Positions 1 to 10,049 of a DNA stretch of 64,000 nucleotides are shown piece by piece; the first letter of the stretch is position 1, and each line of letters begins with the position of its first letter. This DNA is from Capsicum annuum (Eukaryota > Streptophyta > Magnoliopsida > Solanales > Solanaceae). The position numbers and the translations under genes are program-made. The notes beneath the pieces were generated by a model. The model was given only the letters and a program-made list of their open reading frames with translations. It ran no database searches and was not told the origin of the DNA. The stretch is taken from contig NC_061118.1 of assembly GCF_002878395.1 (NCBI RefSeq), forward strand, positions 125,262,829 to 125,326,828. The letters run 5' to 3'.

Positions 1-276
1 GAAGGGGAAAAAGGAAGGAGAAGGGGATCTGGATGTTTAATACTAAGTGAGAAGGGGGAGTAGGGTTATTTAATTGGGTTTTATAGTTTAGGATGGAAAT
101 TTTGATTCTTTGCAATTTTTTTATATTTAGGGGAGGTTTTAGAATTTGAAAATAAATTGGGAAGGGAGGTGTGTGGCGGCTGGGAAATTACTTTGGCCAT
201 TTGGCCTTTATTTTCCTTACCCTAATATAATATGTTTAAGTTCTTTTTTTTTTTAACAAATTCTAGTATTAGTAAT
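1..276. other. Left flank of element 1, no gene seen
   Basis: This is the sequence outside the left end of element 1. It is purine-rich at first and AT-rich later. I find no convincing ORF, splice pattern or known repeat here. Homology with the reverse complement of the right end of the window stops at 286, which supports a real element boundary there. Confidence 0.5.
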
Positions 277-285
277 ATGTAACTA
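277..285. repeat. Left 9-bp target-site duplication of element 1
   Basis: ATGTAACTA directly precedes the conserved element end GAGAAAATTGAAG. The same nine bases occur at 29388-29396 directly after the other conserved end. Nine-base duplications are the usual length for Mutator-like elements. Confidence 0.85.
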
Positions 286-690
286 GAGAAAATTGAAGAA
301 AATGTGTCTTTGAAATCTTGAATGAAGGATTGGTGACATTGACAAACTTAAAGGGTCAAACATAATTAGGAAAATTGATTAATTTAATTGTGGACTTGAT
401 TAATATTTTTAAAACTTTCTAATCTTTTCAAAAATACAATCAACTCACACCCCTCTCCTCTAAATCAACCGTCTCTCTCATCTCTCTCTCTCTCGACAGT
501 CTCTCTCAACTATCTCCTAACCAACATTTCTGCAGAATTTCTCCCTTCAAACTCCGACGACAAATAGTTGGGCGAGTTCCATTTTGATTTTCAATCGTCA
601 ATCGACATGAAGAAATAGAGAAACTTGAGCCAACTTCTCCAGCAACAATAACTTTGAATTATTTGTCTTCCCATTTCTTCTTTCACAGGA
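286..690 (+). promoter_or_regulatory. A terminus with CT-rich leader of gene A
   Basis: The terminal 170 bp is AT-rich. It is followed from about 445 by a CT-rich leader with CTCTCT runs, matching the reverse complement of 63148-63763. In the right copy the leader ends at a clean donor (CACAG then GTAAAA near 63147). Here the matching site reads CACAG then GAAAAA near 690, so the donor is mutated. This is probably the promoter and 5' untranslated exon of gene A. No obvious TATA box was found. Confidence 0.55.
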
Positions 691-2088
691 AAAAAAGTAT
701 GACTTGAGCCAACTTCTCTTCTAGTATTGGTTAAAAATTTCAATGTTTCTTGCTTAAATTTGAAATGTGGACCGAATAAAACCCTAATTTTTAGAATTTT
801 TTCTCTACTCTTTCCAGTGTAAAATATAATGTTTTGTTGTTATTGTAGTTCTTATTGTCAAACTGTTGATTTGATTTGTTGGTGATTTTTGGTCACCATT
901 GATGTTCTTAGAGTGCGTGTGTTGTGTTTGTATTGCTGGGTTGATTTGTTATTTTTTTTGGTAAAAATGGTATTGCAATAGATGAACCATGTGACGCAAT
1001 AGATTAACCATCTAATGTAATGGATTAACCATCTGACACAACAAATTAACCATCTGATGTAACAGATTAACTATCTAATGCAACAGATTAACTATATGAT
1101 CCAACAGATTAACCATCTGATCCAATAGTTAAACCATCTGTTTCAACAGATAAAATATCAAATGCAACAGATTAAATATCTAATACAACAGATGAACAGA
1201 ACAAATCATTCATCTATTATGACAAATGACTCTTCTGTTTGGAAGAGATCTAAACAGTATTGATCCAATAGATAACTCATTTAGCAACATATGAGTGATC
1301 TGTTTCAACAGATATGTGGCCTGTTTTTATTGTTTCCAATGGATTACTCATCCGCTGCAACAAGTTGCTTATATGCTACAACAGATATCCTACCTAGTAC
1401 AATAGATGAGTGATATATTTTTATTGTTTTCAATGGATTACTCATCCGTTGCAATAGATTGGTTATATGCTGCAACAGATACCCTACCTGGTGCAACAGA
1501 TGAGTAATCTATTTTTATTATTTCCAATGTATTACTTATCCACTGCAACAGGTTGGTTATATGCTGCAATAAATATCCTACCTGGTACAACAGATGAGTG
1601 ATCTGTTATAATTGTTTCCAATAGATTACTTATCAGCTGCAATAGGTTGGTTATATATTACAATAGATAACCTTTCTGGTGCAATAGATGAGTGATCTAT
1701 TTTTATTGTTTCCAATGAATTACTTATCTGTTGCAACATGTTGGTTATCTATTGCAATAAATAACCTTTCTGGTGCAATAGATGAGTGATCTATTTTTAT
1801 TATTTCCAACGGATTACTCATCCGTTGCAACAGGTTGGTTATATGTTGTAACAAATAACCTTCCTGGTGAAATAGATAAGTGATCTGTTTTTATTATTTC
1901 CAATTATTTACTCATTCATTATAATAGGTTCGTTATATATAGCAACAGATAACCTACATGGTGCAATAGATGTGTGGTCTATTGGAACTGTTATTTTACT
2001 GTTGTACATGTTAGGTTTATTGTTATTCTTTTTAACGATGTATGAATCAATTATAATCTATTTTATGTTCCTGTTAATTTAAGATACT
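691..2088 (+). repeat. CAACAGAT repeat array in the gene A leader intron
   Basis: From about 970 to 2000 the sequence is built from variants of CAACAGAT, ATCTGTTG and GATTAACCATCTG. A higher-order unit of roughly 120 bp containing TTATTGTTTCCAATGGATTACTCATC recurs between about 1310 and 1930 (six or more times). An acceptor (TTTAAG then ATACT) just before the gene A ATG suggests this is a 5' UTR intron. Confidence 0.75.
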
Positions 2089-5000
2089 ATGCCTCCCAAA
2101 AGAAAAGAAACTAAATCAAGTCCAAGCAAAGGAACAAGTGAAGTAGCTAGGCTACATCCACCACTCTATGAACTTACTTTACAAGCATTATCTTAATCAG
2201 GAGCAGAAGATAATGAATATAGGAAGGAGGAATGTTTCAAAAGAGATGATCCAAATGTTAATAGCTCTTCCACTGAAGGGTTGGTCAAAACCTTCTACAT
2301 TAATTGTTATCTTGTGAGAATGTAGTGCGATGGTGCCACAGATTTAACGGGTGATTTCATGGTTAAGTCATCCATGAGAAAATCTTTCAACGCCTTCAGA
2401 AAAATACTTTGAGAACAAAAATTGGATTCTTATTTCAAGGAAAGCTGCTTTGGGCAATATCTTGATTTGCCGAAGGACAACAATGCTCGTTTCCAAATGA
2501 AAATGGTATATGATCTTCTCAAGCGGTAGATTTATGTATGAAAATAAAGATAAGATGAATGAGGCATGGATAAATTACTATGGCATGTCTATTTATTTTG
2601 GCTGGAAGGAGTTTGCCATAATTCTACCAGGAAGAAGTTTTCTGTCCAAGAATCCTGAGATGGTTGTCGGCCAAAACTAATAAAAATGTAAAATTTTTTG
2701 ATCTTTTCAATCCCCCGAAGGAAGCAGTAAGTCTAATTCTAATTAAGTTTTTGTTTTAATTAATGATTATTTTAAATAATTTCATCATTATTCTAATATA
2801 TCTACTGATTTATTTTAGATTGTCCTTACGTAGCTTGTTCTGACCAATCAAGAGTTGAAGGTGCCATTTTTTCTTACTTTACGGTCTGTGCAAACTTTAT
2901 CGGACCCTAAGGTCATTGATAGAATAAAAATGGAATTTTTTGGAGCAACAACTATCACAAAAAAAATAATTTTGAAGGGTGGACTTATTGTTGTTGATGA
3001 TGGTAGTGGTAATGATAGTGTTGTTATTGTTGGGGTTAATGATGCTCCTCTTACAGTTCTTGAAACAACAAACCATTATGATTATGATCATACTGGTTAT
3101 ATAGATTTTTTCACTTCTAGCAAATGTTTTGCATGCAAATGTTAAGACTACAAGGCAAAACATAATGGAGTGATTAATGTTATTAATGCACTAACTGCTT
3201 CTGTAAAGGAAATGATATCTAAGAGGGGTGTCATTCCAGTAAAGAGGATTTCATATCTATACACATCACTAGAGATCAAGGTGGCTAAGAGGAGAAGGAA
3301 AGATATTTTCAGGACATCATCAAACATCAAAAAAAAGCAAAATTACAACTCCTCTGTCTTTGTCTTGTACCGCTATTCAATGTACAAGGGCCATAGGAGA
3401 GCAGCATGAGCTAAAGAAGGTGAATGTATGTCATCTCTTCCAATAAAAAAATAGGCACATATCTATTTCAACAGATGATACATCTGCTGGAAATTATCAA
3501 ATACATATATACATTTGTTGTAACTGTTGTCTAACCTATTGCATCAGATGTATTATCTGTTGCAACATATGTCCGTCTGTTTCAACAAATCAAATAGTTT
3601 TTTATACTATTTTAATTTGTACCAATAGATGAGTCTTATGTTGTAATAGATGGGTCATCTATTCGAAATTATTGTACCGCTCAATTTTACCTGTTTGAAT
3701 TTATACCAACAAATAATTCATCTATTATAATATAAGACTCATCTGTTGCAACAGATAGATAATCTGTTGTATATCTGTAATTAGCATTGACAATTCTGGC
3801 TTTTCAGGTGGATGTCACAATAGAAGCTACTGCTGAAGAGTATAATATCGCAGTTGATAATCTATCAACTGCTTCCAAAGAAGAAGAAAAAGTGAAGCCT
3901 GTCAGTTCAGGAAAATGGAAGAAATACTCATTTGAAGGGTTCAACATCTCAAACGAGGCTCTAAAAAATAACAAAGTTAATCAACGACTATTCAGAATAG
4001 ATTGCCGATGGGCTGTTAAAGCATCATGTCGGCAGGTACATTAATCAATTTTAAAGATGTTAATTTATACAATTCTTGTTGTAAAAACATGACATTAACA
4101 CATATAAATCATCATGTAGAAAATAAAATGATGAACACTACAAAGTAAATGAATCGAGTCTTGGTTTTGATATGTTTGACTTTGTTGTTGCTCATCCCGA
4201 AATAAAGAATTGGTTCTATTTGATGTCACAGCCCCAAACTTGCTGGAATAATAAGGTTTAAATGTCATACATATTACTATTATTTAATACTTTATTTAAT
4301 TACATCTGTGTATTGATTTTGTCATCACGTAATCCAAAATATTTGATAATATGTGCAGCACATCGATGTTATTTTTTACTACCTCTGAAAGAAGGCCAAG
4401 TTGCAAATACAAGAACAATACAGATACACGACAGGCAATTGTTTGTACAAAGTTTACATCAATAATGCCTACGATAAGTATTGTCAACAATAGCCGAAGA
4501 TTTTCCTAATTGAGGAATTATTAATTAACATCATCAAAGGTTTTAGCATTCCAGTTGGATTACCTTGGCATTGGTCGATGAAGTGTACATCCCAATCAAT
4601 TCTGATGATGAATTCCATTGGGTGTTGGTTGTCGTCGTCCTAAAAGAGAGGCGTATCTGAGTTTATGACTCGATGTCGCAAAGAAGACGTTCTGGGCTGT
4701 TATTTGAGATACAAAAGCTGGCCAAAATATTGCCTACTTATCTTCATATGAGTGGTTTTATGGATCAAAAGATTTGTACTGATTGGTTGATGATTAAAGT
4801 ATATCGGGATCAAATGTGTAATCCATTTTATGTACAATATGTTGAAGGAATTGCTCAACAAACCATTGGTAGCCTGTAAGTATAAGTATTATGATTTAAT
4901 TTCATTTCATAAATTTCACAACGCTTACATGAACTACAAGATATGGATTATATATTTTTTTAAAACGTAGGATTGCGGTCTTTTTGTTACTGCTTATGCT

Positions 5001-5213
5001 GAGTATTTGAGCGATGAATTACAAGTATCAAATGATGGACTTGATATTGGATTACTCTCCAAAAGATATGTTGTTCTTGTATGGAAATACAAAGAAGCGA
5101 AAGCTCAGAAACCATATGCAAGCGACATTAAAGATCCACGACGATCAAAGATGAATTTCGTAGCACCGGATGAAGAACAAGTTGTCCATATTGAGCAGAT
5201 CTTTATAGCTTGA
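2089..5213 (+). pseudogene. Gene A copy 1: Ulp1-family (C48) protease gene, DUF1985 part deleted
   Basis: The ATG at 2089 opens [20 protein letters not shown], matching the start of the copy at 61830. Exons can be followed to 2726 (donor GCA/GTAAGT), 2820-3419, 3808-4035, and a C-terminal set from about 4180 to 5213, with the last exon starting near 4971. The C-terminal part has the Ulp1 cysteine-protease triad: HWVL (His, near 4605), VYDS (Asp, near 4663) and DCGLFV (Cys, near 4974). The family cleaves SUMO or SUMO-like conjugates; in plant MULEs it is an accessory gene. Defects: stops near 2195, 2333, 2412 and 4651, a frameshift near 4575, and loss of the DUF1985-like segment, since the frame jumps near 2612 from GWKEFA to EEVFCPRILRW. 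The copy at 59351-61830 keeps DUF1985 but lacks the protease core. Confidence 0.8.
3420..3790 (+). repeat. CAACAGAT array inside a gene A intron
   Basis: This is the intron between a donor at 3420 (AAGAAG/GTGAAT) and an acceptor at 3806-3807 (TTTTCAG). It holds about a dozen CAACAGAT-type motifs from 3460 to 3770. The matching intron of the right copy (about 59590-59960) is also filled with them. Confidence 0.7.
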
Positions 5214-5827
5214 GTATATCAATATAATAACCTATCCTCCTTGGTTAACTTGTTGATTTATTTGTAGAATAGATCATTTGTACCCATAATAATTTTCTTA
5301 CATTTCACTTATTTGTTGAGTTATTTCATGTAATTTTTGAAGGCTTCAATTTATTTTCTGTTGTCTATGAATATAATTTAATCCTTAGTTTTGAACCTAT
5401 TAATTAAAATGGAATACTAGATTTAAATATCACAACAGATAATACATCTACTGCAACAGATGACATATCTTATCAAACAGATTTAGATATATGTTGCAAC
5501 ATGTCGGTCATCTGCTGGAAATTATATAACTGGCCTTCCTACTTTTTTGATTTGTTCTAATAGATTACCTATCAGTTGCAACAAATAGATTATATGTTAT
5601 AACCGATTGTATATCTATTGCGACAGACAGACAGAAACATCTGCATAATGCAACAGATGACCAACCTATTGCAACAGATAATCAATTTGTCACAATAGGA
5701 ATGATATCTATTACAACAGATAGACAATCTGTTGCATTATAAAAATTTAACTTTTGTCAGACATAAAAAATTACCACTACAACGTAAAGTAAACAAAGTG
5801 GTTTGAAATAAAAAATTTTTATCGTGT
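5214..5827. repeat. Spacer between converging genes A and B, with CAACAGAT array
   Basis: 5214-5430 is the 3' flank of gene A and matches the reverse complement of 59160-59345. From about 5430 to 5745 CAACAGAT motifs dominate. In element 2 the same interval holds a GRF zinc-finger gene (58267-58508); no trace of it is visible here. Confidence 0.65.
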
Positions 5828-8800
5828 TCATCCCTGTCTTTGTACATATTTTTCTTTATACACGGGCTCCAACCATTTAGTTAGTACCCCATAAGACCAG
5901 AACTCTTGCATCTTTTCCACAATGGCATCGTACATACCGTCCATTTTTATGTCGGTCAGCAAATACTCGATGTATACAAGCGAATACGACCTGCACACAG
6001 CACTGGTTTTATTTTTTTAAAGGTGGATGTTCTTATTTCGAACTTCAAAATCCCATGATTTCTTCTTCAAGACTTTTTTCGACAAATGATCCATCAGTTT
6101 ACTCTACGTCGATAACTTGGGAAACAACTTCAAGAGTGGCTGAACGTGGGTTACAAACTTGCCCTCCTTGAAGATAGGTAAGTTGCAGTCATAAACCTTA
6201 ATTATTCCCTCATTTAGTTGTATCTCAATAGCGAGAAAATGTTTGACTTCCACGTTTATGACTGCAAGGATTCTTTTTTCCTTGGTCCAGCTCTTGTCGT
6301 GTGGATATGGCCTCTTCCCTCAAACATAGTTAATCATTTCTTCATCCCATTTGAACGTAGAAACTAATGAATCAAATCCCCGGCCACTGGGAGGAGCTTG
6401 CCTATGTAAAGTATCATACCTACTCTGGAAATTATTATAGAAGTTGGCGTCCATCATCCTATCGATAGCATCATAAGCATTCGGGTATGCTAATTGCCTG
6501 CCCCTTATGAGGCAGAAAAATTCATCAACATACTGTGGTATAAGAAGACAATTTTTAAATAGGTTAGTAATTGTAAAGAAGAAAAACATAGTGGAAAGAT
6601 TCTATTGCAGAGGGTTGTCTGAATCAGTTCACAGATTACCCAGCTAACGCAACTTGTGCAAGAGATGTGTATTATTTAGCAACAGAACACCTAGCTATTG
6701 TAACATATTACACATATGTTGTATAGCTTTTTCTTTATGGAGTAGATTAGAAGGATAGGTTAGCAAAATCAAACTTACATTGTCCACGTATAACTCAATC
6801 ATATTTGTCATACTCATGAAGTCTTGGGCGGCAAATAAATGCATGGTGTGTTCTTGTGGAGGTTTCATCTCTTCAGTCATGATTTTTTCCATTTCCTTTT
6901 TCTCTTCATTACCAAGTGTCGCGTATATGTCCACCTTCTTCAGCGGCCCCTGAACTTTAACAACTTGCAATTTTTTCTGTTTTCAGAATGAAGAGTATTT
7001 GGCTAATGTTTCTTCTCTTCTTCCTAACCACCACTGTAGGAGTGTATGGCTCCCTCACCTTCTTGGATGGTATGACACCGCTCTTGGATATCAACTCCCT
7101 GGCAGCTTTAGTAATAATCTTTAGTTTTTCAAGGAGTTTATCTTCTCTGTCCTTGCATACTTTGCATTTATAGTTTGAGCATGAGGGTGAAGAGAGGTGA
7201 GAGGGACCTGTGCAAGGGGTGTTTTCAAACGTATTTAATTTTCAAGAGCACCAACATGCTCATAATCATGACTGGAAGTAGCAGCAGCAGCAGTAGCAGG
7301 ATGGCTGCCACCATCATCAATAACTCCACCAGCAACACCCCCAGAAGAAGCACCCGGATCTGTTGTAGTAGGTTGGTCATGAAAATCTTCAACATTAGGA
7401 TGACCTTACCTAACTACTCTTCTTATGGCTGTTGCTCCATCCAATTCCTTCTTTATTAACTCCACCATCGGGTATACTGTTATATCAAAAAGACCTAGAG
7501 TAATAAAAGAAGCCATCCCCAACTCCTGCTCAGTAGGCACGATCCAAGGATGCACAACCTATAAAAAAGACAGAAGATATTTAAATAATATAATAATAAT
7601 TTGCAGTCAGTTGGGTTACATGTTAACACAGCCAACATATGAAACAAATGATCTATCTTTCATAATAGTTGATTTGTCTGTTGCAACAGATTGATAATAT
7701 GTTGCATTAGATTACCCATCTGCTACATAATTTGTAGTAGATAGGTAATCTGTTGAGTCAGGTTTAGGGAACCAGAGCAACAGATGGTTAATCTATTGTA
7801 AAATATGGATCGTCTGTTGTAACAGATTACCCATCTATTGCACCAGTTATAGTTGATGGGTAATCTATTGCAACAGACGATCCATTTGTCGTAACAGATG
7901 GAACATCTATTTTAATATCTTTCTTTCTGTAAGGAAAATTATTTTAGTTGAAAGAAGACGTACTGCATCATTCGAAGGGTTAAAGATATCAGCCTTCTTA
8001 ATTTTTTGTTGCTTTTTGTAGCCAACCACCTAAGGATCCTTGGATGAGAAACCTTACTCGGGTAATCCTTGAATTGCTTTCGGAGGTGAGAAATGACTTT
8101 AAGTGCCCAAGTCTAAGAAATGTAAACAGAAAGCAAGCAAAAAAAGTCATAATAACTATATTCAACATAAATTAATGGATGAGTAAAGATAGTGATTAAT
8201 TTTACCATGAAAGCCCAAGGAAAGCCGTATAATGTGATCATCCCTATGGATAGCTTTGTCAGTAAATATTTGACAGTCAAGTAGTAGCTGTCATATCCCC
8301 ATGGATAATCGTTCAATTTCTCAAAATCATCAGCAAGCGCCAATAAATCATTTTCTATGACTTTCCTGACGTCTCTTGCCAATATAACGGAATGGACAAA
8401 CCAAACTAAGCACAATTTATCCCTGTACTACTTTGGTATGGTTTTATCCTCGAGTGTGCTATTAAATCCCCCACTTTATTTCCTTGCATTTTTTGGACCT
8501 TTTGTGGGGTGTTTCCTTTATAAGAGGTTCTTTTGGACGATCGCATCTCAAGCCCGCCACTATGATAAACTCTTTCAATCCAAAACAAATCGGCATACCA
8601 CAGTAGTTGATCCAGATTTCATCCATCTTTTTTTTCCCTCCTTTGAATCTTTATCATCCCCCGCATACTTGATCCTACACTTGAGAAGACCTTACACCAT
8701 GCTCATTTGGAAACAGAGAGTGTGGTCCTCAGGCAGCTTAAAAAAATACGCAAAATAGCTCCTCTTAAAAAGTTCGTCTATGTTTTCATTCTTCATAATA

Positions 8801-9108
8801 CTCCTAAATTCATCAAAACCTTTCCTCAACTGATATTTAAGTACAAGATCTCCAGTTACTTTTGCAGAGTAGTCTATTGGCATCGCAACACAAAACCTGT
8901 CAATACTAATAGTTTTGACAAGATCATTATGGGATTTCGATATTAATTCATGCCCCATTACTAAGAAGGATTTCTCACTTTCGTCAGCTTCATTTTTCCC
9001 TGACTGAGATTATTCAGGAAGTTTCTCCGAATCTATCTGTACTTTAGCCATTTTTGTTAGGTGGAAAGAAGTTGATCCACTTTCAATTTCGTTTCTTTTG
9101 GGAGACAT
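5828..9108 (-). pseudogene. Gene B copy 1: DUF1985 plus Ulp1-like protease gene
   Basis: On the minus strand the ATG at 9108 opens MSPKRNEIESGSTS. A conserved N-terminal block (GHELISKSH, then SIDRF, near 8945) is followed by a DUF1985-like region around 8410-8190 (CLVWFVHSVILARDV, DDFEKLNDYPWG, LYGFPWAFMV). After an array-filled intron comes a linker with QGPLKKVDIYATLGNEEK near 6955. The C-terminal domain near 6590-5828 looks like a C48 protease: KHFLAIEI (His), KVYDCN (Asp) and VCRSYSL (Cys near 5985), with the usual Gly after Cys changed to Arg. It ends EPVYKEKYVQRQG then stop. Stops and a frameshift break it (for example near 9010, 8690, and between 8590 and 8420). It converges on gene A and is a divergent paralogue of it, with its own counterpart at 54237-57722. 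Probably a dead accessory gene. Confidence 0.78.
7600..7930 (-). repeat. CAACAGAT array inside a gene B intron
   Basis: About 15 CAACAGAT / ATCTGTTG motifs lie between the DUF1985-side exon and the linker exon of gene B. The matching intron of the right copy (about 55530-55890) also consists of these repeats. A smaller group lies near 6640-6720 in the next intron. Confidence 0.7.
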
Positions 9109-9712
9109 CTTTTAACTACAAACAACAAAAAAATAAAAAATACATTACATTTGATGTCTACATAATTTTTTTAAAAAAATTAAGACAAATTTCAATAAAT
9201 TATTATATGCCACATTACAAAAAAATACTCCAACAGATAACCCATCAGTTGGAACAGATGGGGAATCTGTTTGTAGACCTATTTAATATCTCCTAATAGA
9301 TCTTCTACCTGTTGTAACAGATGGACCACCAAGACCACCACCAATTCCAACAAGAACACCACCAATACCAATAATAATACCAAGACAACCAGCACTACCA
9401 CCAATGTCACCAATACCAACACCATGACCACCGACGCCACCACCAAAACCATAAATATCGACACCACCAACAACAGCCACCAAGAACCCCACAAACACCA
9501 TCCAATAATACCACAATAGTCAACAAAACACTGTGATAAAAATTAGGGTTTTCTCCGGTGCTTCCTAGGTTTTTCGCATCAAAACTCAAAATTATTAACC
9601 CATTCTTGAAGATAATACAACTAAAATTCTTCCTTTTCATCATTAACTGAAAAGCCCTGATTTTTAGAATAAAGAACAAATGTAGAACTCTTCTTAAACT
9701 CTGTTACCTGTG
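9109..9712 (-). other. Leader intron of gene B with a GGT/ACC-rich tract
   Basis: On the minus strand a leader exon ends at CACAG/GTAACA near 9711, and the intron runs to just before the ATG at 9108. Between about 9320 and 9500 it holds an ACC/ACA-rich low-complexity tract. The copy of gene B at 53707-54229 has a matching GGT-rich tract. Gly- or Val-rich translations of this tract are composition artefacts. CAACAGAT motifs occur at 9230-9330. Confidence 0.55.
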
Positions 9713-9840
9713 AAAAGAGAGAAAACGTTGAATACAAGCGAGAAAGAAGTCGAAAATAACAACTATGTGGTCGAAAATAGAAAGAAAATTGATCTGTTTT
9801 AAAGGGTTGAGCAATATATTGAGTAGTTGTTGCCTGTATT

Positions 9841-9901
<61 letters not shown>

Positions 9902-10045
9902 AACTTATGATTTGAAATGAAGAAAAGTTTTTCCTATAAATGGATGATTTGTATGGATTGATTTGTAATTTTGAAAAAGAATGACAAGTTTTAAAATTGT
10001 TAATTTAGTTCGAATTGATCTTGATTAATTTTTAAAATTTAAAAA
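9713..10045 (-). promoter_or_regulatory. Gene B leader and promoter region with (GA)n
   Basis: On the minus strand this is a CT-rich leader preceded by sequence matching 53475-53706. It includes a pure GA/CT dinucleotide run at about 9843-9892, a microsatellite in the presumed 5' UTR. Its architecture resembles the A terminus, so genes A and B probably began as duplicates of one promoter-plus-gene unit. Confidence 0.55.
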
Positions 10046-10049
10046 ATAT

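Noticed and set aside
970..2000. Regularly spaced short repeats that might look like a CRISPR array
   Set aside because: Spacing and motif are degenerate, motifs occur in both orientations and inside spliceable introns, and the setting is plant nuclear DNA.
8357..8758. 133-codon plus-strand ORF
   Set aside because: It is antisense to the DUF1985-like part of gene B, whose protein is recognisable on the minus strand and conserved at 54636-55165.
9279..9516. Gly- and Val-rich ORFs on the minus strand, and similar ones at 53967-54206
   Set aside because: They are translations of a GGT-rich tract in the leader intron of gene B; the frames are not kept between the two copies.
286..10045. A separate 10-kb element bounded by the A and B leaders as long inverted repeats
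   Set aside because: A and B leaders are only loosely similar, and no 9-bp duplication was seen at 10045 or at 53470. The duplications fit the A-to-D unit. Kept only as an origin hypothesis.
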